Source: Synaphobranchus kaupii (taxonomy: Eukaryota > Chordata > Actinopteri > Anguilliformes > Synaphobranchidae). Taken from it: DNA of 64,000 nt. The notes under the pieces were generated by a model. It worked only from the letters and a program-made list of their open reading frames with translations. It did not search any database and was not told where the DNA came from. The position numbers and the translations under genes are program-made. Shown here piece by piece: positions 59,801-64,000 of the stretch. How positions within the stretch are numbered: position 1 is the first letter of the stretch; the number at the start of each line of letters is the position of its first letter. The DNA lies in contig CM056376.1 in assembly GCA_029718625.1 (NCBI GenBank), positions 92,474,899 through 92,538,898 of the forward strand, written 5' to 3'.

Positions 59801-62800
59801 GATTCAGGGCTGAGCCAGTGCAACCAGACAATAATGCATTGCAGTAGTCTAGTCGAGAGGTTACAAAGGCATGAACCATTTTTTCAGCATCCTCCAGGGA
59901 CAACACCTTCCTTAATTTAGATATATTCCTCAGGTGGAAGAAGGCCATTCTTGTGATATTGTTAATATGGGGCTGAAAGGAGAGATCTGAATCAATAATT
60001 ACACCAAGGTTTTTAACAACCTTGTTAGGGGAGACAGAGAAGCAATCTAAATTTAAGGGAAGCTGTAAGAATTTATCTCGAAGGGATTTGGGACCTAATA
60101 CTAATATCTCAGTCTTATCTGAGTTCAATAAGAGGAAATTTTGGGTCATCCAGGCCTTTACATCTTTGAGACAGGTCTCTAGTTTAGACAACTGGTCAAC
60201 TTCACCTGGCTTAACTGATATATAAAGTTGTGTGTCATCTGCGTAGCAGTGGTAGTTAACACATGTCTGCTTATAATGTTCCCAAGAGGGAGCATGTAAA
60301 GAGAATTAAATGCTTTGTGTCTGGATTGCAGTGTGCGCTGAGGCGTTCAACCCAGATGACGACGAGGAAGACAAGGAGCCCAGGGTGAGCACACGCTGCT
60401 GCAGTGCTACTGCACTGATGCTAATGTAGCACGTTGCTCCCTGTGTAACTACGGATGTTCACATGGGATTAGCATTGCGACAGCTCTACTGCTCTTTTAC
60501 GGTGGTGTAAAGGCGCCGGCGCATTCCAGTCAGACAGCTCACAATTGATTTAGCAATATTTTATTGAGATTTAGTGTATATGCCATTTTTCAAGGCTCTG
60601 CCGCTTATCACTCCCTGTTTGCGTAACATTTTTTTGTATAAGCCAGCCAAGATAACAGGGAGTAAACCACTGACCCCCCCCCCCCCCCCCCTGGGGATCA
60701 TGTGAGAAGCAGTGGCCACATGCTGGCGTGGTGGTGGGAGCACAAGACATTTCTTGAAAGGCATGCATGCAGGAGTAAGCAGGGGAAGCCAAGCATTGGT
60801 AGCTGCATAGCACGGCAGCATTGCGAATGCTTGAACAGGTAAGGTTGGTGATTTAGATAGCCCTCCCATTTAAGACGTAAGCATCATGTGAACTTCTCGG
60901 GTTGTCTGCCCGAACTAGCTTCACATGATTTATCACGTGCCATAATACACACTGATAAATGGATACAGCCAGGAGGCTTCACCTTTGACCCCCAGCGATC
61001 ATATCTTCACTTCACTATTTGGGGTTTTATTGAGTGCATGTACAGTCAAGCCGGAAAGTCTGCACACTCCTTTCACCTCCACGTTTTATTACGTTACAGA
61101 CATATTCTACAATAGATTGAGTTCATTTTTTGTCTCAAAATTCTACACAAAATAGCCCATAATGACAAAGTGAAAACAGGTTTTTAGACATTTGTGCTAA
61201 TTTATTAAAAATCAAAATGTAAAATATCATATGTACACAAGTGTGATATGACACCCAAAAGTGAGCTGAGGTGCATTTTGTTTCCACTGATACTGCTTGA
61301 GATGTTTCTACAACTTAATTGGAGTCCACCTGTGATAAATTCAATTGATTGGACATGATTGGGGATTGCCAACACCTGCCTATATAAGGTCCCACAGTTG
61401 ACAGTGCATGTCAGAGCAAGCTCCAAGCCATGGGGTCAAAGGAATTATCTGCAGACCTCAGAAACAGGATTGTGTCAAGGCATAGATCTGGAGAAGGGTG
61501 CGGAAAAATCTCTGCAACTTTACAGTTCCCAAAGAGCACAGTGGCCACCATCATTCGTAAATGGAAGAAGTTTGGAACCACCAAGAATCTTCCTAGACCT
61601 GGCCGCCCGGCCAAACTGAGCAATCGGGGAAGACGGGCCTTGGCCAGGGAGGTGAGCAGGAACCCGAGGGTCACTCTGACAGAGCTCCAGCGTATCCTTG
61701 TGGAGATGGGAGAACCTTTCAGAAGATCAACCATCCAGGCAGCACTCCACCAATCAGGCCTTTATGGTAGAGTGGCCAGACGGAAGCCCCTCCTTAGTAA
61801 AAGGCACATCACAGCCCGCTTGGAGTTTTCCAAAAGGCACCTAGAGGACTCTCAAACCATGAGAATCAAGATTCTCTGGTCTGATGAAACCAAAATTGAA
61901 CTTTTTGGCCTGAATACCAAGCGTCACGTCTGGAGGAAACCAGGCACCGCTCATCACCTGGCTAATACCATCCCTACAGTGAAGCATGGCGGTGGCAGCA
62001 TCATGATGTGGGGATGTGTTTCAGCAGCGGGAACGGGGCGACTAGTCCTGATAGAGGGAAAGATGAATGCAGCTAAGTACGCCGAGATCCTTGAAGAAAA
62101 CCTGCTCCAGAGCGCTCTGGACCTCAGACTGGGGCGAAGGTTTACCTTCCAACATGACAACGACCCGAAGCACACAGCCAAGAGAACAAAGGAGTGGCTT
62201 CGGAGAAAGTCTGTGCATGTCCTTGAGTGGCCCAGCCAGAGCCCAGACCTGAATCCAATTGAACATCTGTGGAAAGAGCTGAAAATGGCTGTGTACCGAC
62301 GCTCCCCATCCAACCTGACGGAGCTTGCAAGGATATGCCAAGAGGAATGGGCAAAAATGTCCAGAAACAAGTGTGCCAAGCTCGTAGCTTCTTTCCCAAG
62401 ACGCCTTGAAGCTGTAATCGCTGCCAAAGGTGCAGCAACCAAGTATTAGGCTAAAGGTGTGTACAGATATGTAACCCCTAAATAACCTATTTTTGTCAGT
62501 AAAATAAAATTGCATATTTTCTAAAAACCTGTTTTCACTTTGTCATTATTGGCTATTGTGTGTAGATGTTTGAGGCAAAAAACGAACTCAATCTATTGTA
62601 GTATAAATCTGTAACGTAATAAAACGTGGAGAAGGTGAAAGGGGTGTGCAGACTTTCCGGCTTGACTGTATGTTGGTATTAGCATGCTATGTATGTTGGT
62701 ATTAGCATGCTATGTTGGTATTAGCATGCTATGCTGAACTTAAGGCTTAGTGACAGGAAAAGCATGCTTGCAATGTGCTGAAGAGCTGAAGCCGTTACCG

Positions 62801-62981
62801 CAAAATGTGAATGTGAATTTAACGGCTGTTACCGGCACAGAAGCCGGTAATACACAGGCCAGTGCGGTTGACCTCATGTTTAACTTTTCCGTTTCAGATT
62901 ACGCATCCTAAAACAGATGAGCAGCGGCAGAGACTGCAGGAGGCATGCAACAACATCCTTCTGTTTAAAAACCTAGACCCG
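50971..62981 (+). CDS. prkar2b: prkar2b, PKA type II-beta regulatory subunit (5' part only)
   Basis: RII-beta holds the PKA catalytic subunits inactive until cAMP binds and anchors the enzyme to AKAP scaffolds. Four coding exons in the window (50971-51235, 54283-54318, 60332-60384, 62898-62981) give 146 codons. The dimerisation/docking helices are [20 protein letters not shown] and on to about residue 44. An acidic linker follows, then the inhibitory pseudosubstrate-type site RRAS with Ser100 (phosphorylated in RII proteins), then the start of the first cyclic-nucleotide domain ([15 protein letters not shown]). The linker is shorter than in human RII-beta. Opening with MSIEIP and the RRASVCAEA context favour RII-beta over RII-alpha. 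The rest lies right of the window. Confidence 0.93.
52900..53075 (+). repeat. fish SINE remnant
   Basis: The B-box-like tggttgcaggctcgaatccc is followed by a tail (atcccaaatatcctcagtaa, then aaatgggataaaatgtaagc) that matches the usual shape of teleost tRNA-type SINEs ending in a taagtgcctt-like motif. The head is degenerate. Confidence 0.5.
53788..53811. repeat. poly-A tract
   Basis: 24 uninterrupted A residues. Confidence 0.95.
54283..54318 (+). CDS. prkar2b: prkar2b coding exon 2 (36-nt microexon)
   Basis: The acceptor gtttttttcag is followed by [12 protein letters not shown], then GTAAGT. It has just 36 nt, phase 1 at both ends. It encodes the RRAS inhibitory site. Confidence 0.94.
55399..55690. 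repeat. CpG-rich minisatellite, 26/28-bp unit
   Basis: About eleven tandem units of tgtgtaaatgtgtgcgact joined by gcgtgcg, in 26- and 28-bp versions. Length variation is by TG pairs. Both strands remain open for long stretches only because the unit lacks stops; these are not genes. Confidence 0.95.
57317..57425 (+). repeat. SINE-like fragment
   Basis: The pieces gttcaaattccaagtg and gctgttgtatgcttcagc, then aagacactta, follow the order of a teleost SINE body. The ends are eroded. Confidence 0.4.
58840..60305 (-). mobile_element. LINE 3' fragment (reverse transcriptase C terminus) in prkar2b intron 2
   Basis: Reading right to left, the reverse transcriptase box [13 protein letters not shown] (near 60243) is followed by a C-terminal domain open from 60191 to 59403 ([48 protein letters not shown]). 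A C23 run sits in the 3' UTR, then tatagcgc and a repeated TTGAA tail at 58835-58865. A frameshift lies near 60290. The 5' part is missing, as in most LINE copies. The I/L2-like clade is a guess. Confidence 0.85.
59403..60191 (-). pseudogene. LINE ORF2 C-terminal fragment
   Basis: 262 open codons in the post-reverse-transcriptase region, beginning just after the YADD box. Motifs include [47 protein letters not shown] and [20 protein letters not shown], all typical of vertebrate LINE C termini. Too truncated to act. Confidence 0.85.
60332..60384 (+). CDS. prkar2b: prkar2b coding exon 3
   Basis: The acceptor tggattgcag is followed by [18 protein letters not shown], then GTGAGC. It has 53 nt and starts in phase 1, matching exon 2. 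A LINE ends about 26 bp upstream. Confidence 0.94.
60385..61042 (+). other. prkar2b: prkar2b intron 3, left part
   Basis: 650 bp before the Tc1 element. Contains a C17-type run near 60674; nothing else recognised. Confidence 0.75.
61043..62668 (+). mobile_element. full-length Tc1-family transposon with intact transposase (prkar2b intron 3)
   Basis: CAGTCAAGCCGGAAAGTCTG at the left is mirrored at the right, with arms about 150 bp long and roughly nine-tenths identical by eye. TA flanks both ends (61041-61042, 62669-62670). Total 1626 bp, the usual size. It lies in the same direction as prkar2b. Confidence 0.93.
61430..62449 (+). CDS. Tc1 transposase, intact, 339 residues
   Basis: The enzyme cuts and pastes its own element at TA sites. 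The ORF runs uninterrupted from [10 protein letters not shown] to KGAATKY and TAG, the full length of the family (about 340). Residues 1-110 form the paired-like double helix-turn-helix with a GRP AT-hook (PGRPAK, about 57-62). The catalytic triad is complete: Asp152 in [11 protein letters not shown], Asp243 in [10 protein letters not shown] and Glu278 in NPIEHLW, spaced DD34E. The glycine-rich [11 protein letters not shown] box is present. Untranslated flanks of about 240 and 70 bp separate it from the arms. No frameshift or stop is seen, unlike the other Tc1 copies here, so this is the youngest element in the window. Activity is not proven. Confidence 0.93.
   Translation: MGSKELSADLRNRIVSRHRSGEGCGKISATLQFPKSTVATIIRKWKKFGTTKNLPRPGRPAKLSNRGRRALAREVSRNPRVTLTELQRILVEMGEPFRRSTIQAALHQSGLYGRVARRKPLLSKRHITARLEFSKRHLEDSQTMRIKILWSDETKIELFGLNTKRHVWRKPGTAHHLANTIPTVKHGGGSIMMWGCVSAAGTGRLVLIEGKMNAAKYAEILEENLLQSALDLRLGRRFTFQHDNDPKHTAKRTKEWLRRKSVHVLEWPSQSPDLNPIEHLWKELKMAVYRRSPSNLTELARICQEEWAKMSRNKCAKLVASFPRRLEAVIAAKGAATKY
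62669..62740. repeat. triplicated 18-23-bp repeat next to the Tc1
   Basis: atgttggtattagcatgcta occurs three times in tandem, starting at the base next to the Tc1 right end. Confidence 0.85.
62898..62981 (+). CDS. prkar2b: prkar2b coding exon 4
   Basis: The acceptor ccgtttcag is followed by [20 protein letters not shown] and LLFKNLDP, then GTAAGA. It has 28 whole codons and begins the first cAMP-binding domain. Confidence 0.96.
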
Positions 62982-63850
62982 GTAAGACTGTTGGGTGCTG
63001 GCAGTTTTCTTGTGTACTCAGCTGTCGGTCAGTGGTTCCCTGTCTACAAAGGCTGCATTATATGGGGTATTAGCATTACTATTTGTTTGTCCTTCTTTTT
63101 CTTGTTGTAAGAGAAGGACAGGGAAAGCAATGTCATTCTTAAGCACAAACGGGCAAATTTGATATGAACTGCAAAGAGGACAGATGAAAGGCCACTGCAT
63201 TGAATTGAACTGAGGCACGGTGTGCTGGTGAATTGGGTTACAGTGTAGGCTGATGTGCTTTTTGTTTATGATTGTGTGCATTACTGTACCCTCTCTTCTG
63301 GTTCTGTTTTTGCTTGTCATTGCTAAAGTGCACTTACAATTAATTGCACTAATTAGTTACCAGATTGTCTAAGGGCTAGGCTTGTGTATTTTATTACCTG
63401 TTTCAATCACTGGATCTTTACTGCAGAAATTCAGATTAAAGTGCCAAACGCCACATCTGAGCGTTTTCCGGGTTCACTAAGCATTAGTACTGTTTGTGAC
63501 TTATGTGGAAGCTGTGGTTAATGAGTTATGACTGCTTTTAGGTTAAAACTTGTTTTATGAATTATGTGGGGTAAGAATGTTCATACAAATGGATGTGAGT
63601 GGTCAGATGAGCATTTGGAAACGGCAGTTTCAGTGGTATAAAATGGAGAATATTGTCTCGCACAGCAGAGGAGAATTGTCCTGGCAGTCATCTATTGCCA
63701 CCTACTGGACCACAGCTCTAGGCATGCTCTAATTGCATTATTCTCAAGAAGGCACACTAAAGGTCTACTTTCAGTCTGTCAATCCTTCTTTTCCATTGTC
63801 ACATAGAATTTAGAACATTGAAACCCCCAAGAGATAAATACAAACTATGG
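62982..63850 (+). other. prkar2b: prkar2b intron 4, start
   Basis: About 870 bp with no recognised feature; AT-rich. Confidence 0.75.
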
Positions 63851-63859
63851 GCCTGATTT

Positions 63860-64000
63860 ACTAAGACCTTTAGAGGGTGCAAAACCTTTAGCACATGCAA
63901 AACCAATAACCTGACCAATGATTGGTGCAAAACAAATACTATGACCAATCATTGGTCATGTTATTAGTTTTGCATGTGCTAAATGGTTTTGCACCCGCTA
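63860..64000. repeat. palindromic foldback element cut by the window edge
   Basis: The arm tttagcacatgcaaaacc, taataac(c)tgaccaatgattggt is followed after about 16 bases by its near-exact complement, ending ttttgcacccgcta at the edge. The arms cover nearly the whole 140 bp. It probably is a MITE extending beyond 64000. Confidence 0.75.

Noticed and set aside
61954..62515. Minus-strand open frames of about 160 codons
   Set aside because: They are antisense shadows of the intact Tc1 transposase.

Overview
This window is vertebrate nuclear DNA, almost certainly from a teleost fish. It has large introns with GT-AG splice sites, long CA/TG microsatellites and many fish-type DNA transposons: Sleeping-Beauty-like and other Tc1 elements, hAT, TTAA-flanked MITEs, and the foldback element that begins TACAAACCCCAATTCC. 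It also carries LINE and SINE pieces. I cannot name the species.

Three conserved genes were assembled exon by exon from splice sites and reading phase. (1) nampt (nicotinamide phosphoribosyltransferase) lies on the minus strand at 182-23214. Ten coding exons give 454 codons, and the last exon lies off the left edge. (2) pik3cg (PI3-kinase p110-gamma catalytic subunit) lies on the plus strand at 37379-45422. It is complete, with ten coding exons and 1106 residues. (3) prkar2b (PKA regulatory subunit RII-beta) lies on the plus strand from 50971. Only its first four coding exons (146 codons) fall inside the window. From general knowledge, the order and orientation (nampt pointing away from pik3cg and prkar2b) match human 7q22.3, so this is an old syntenic block. 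I see no functional link between the genes beyond shared linkage.

Layout: 1-23.2 kb is nampt, with a 10.2 kb intron 1 and a 4.1 kb intron 4 full of transposon debris. 23.2-37.4 kb is intergenic and holds a 5'-truncated LINE, several MITEs and a three-layer nest of transposons at 31.3-34.8 kb. 37.4-45.4 kb is pik3cg. 45.4-51 kb is intergenic and mostly featureless. From 51 kb to the right edge is prkar2b; its introns contain a CpG-rich minisatellite, a LINE that stops about 26 bp before exon 3, and a Tc1 element with an intact 339-residue transposase.

I found no new cellular system. The most informative items are the intact Tc1, the nested insertions, two cases where a second repeat copy preserves the empty insertion site, four MITE families sharing TTAA targets and AGG-type ends, an inferred GC-AG intron in nampt, and the LINE beside the prkar2b exon 3 acceptor.
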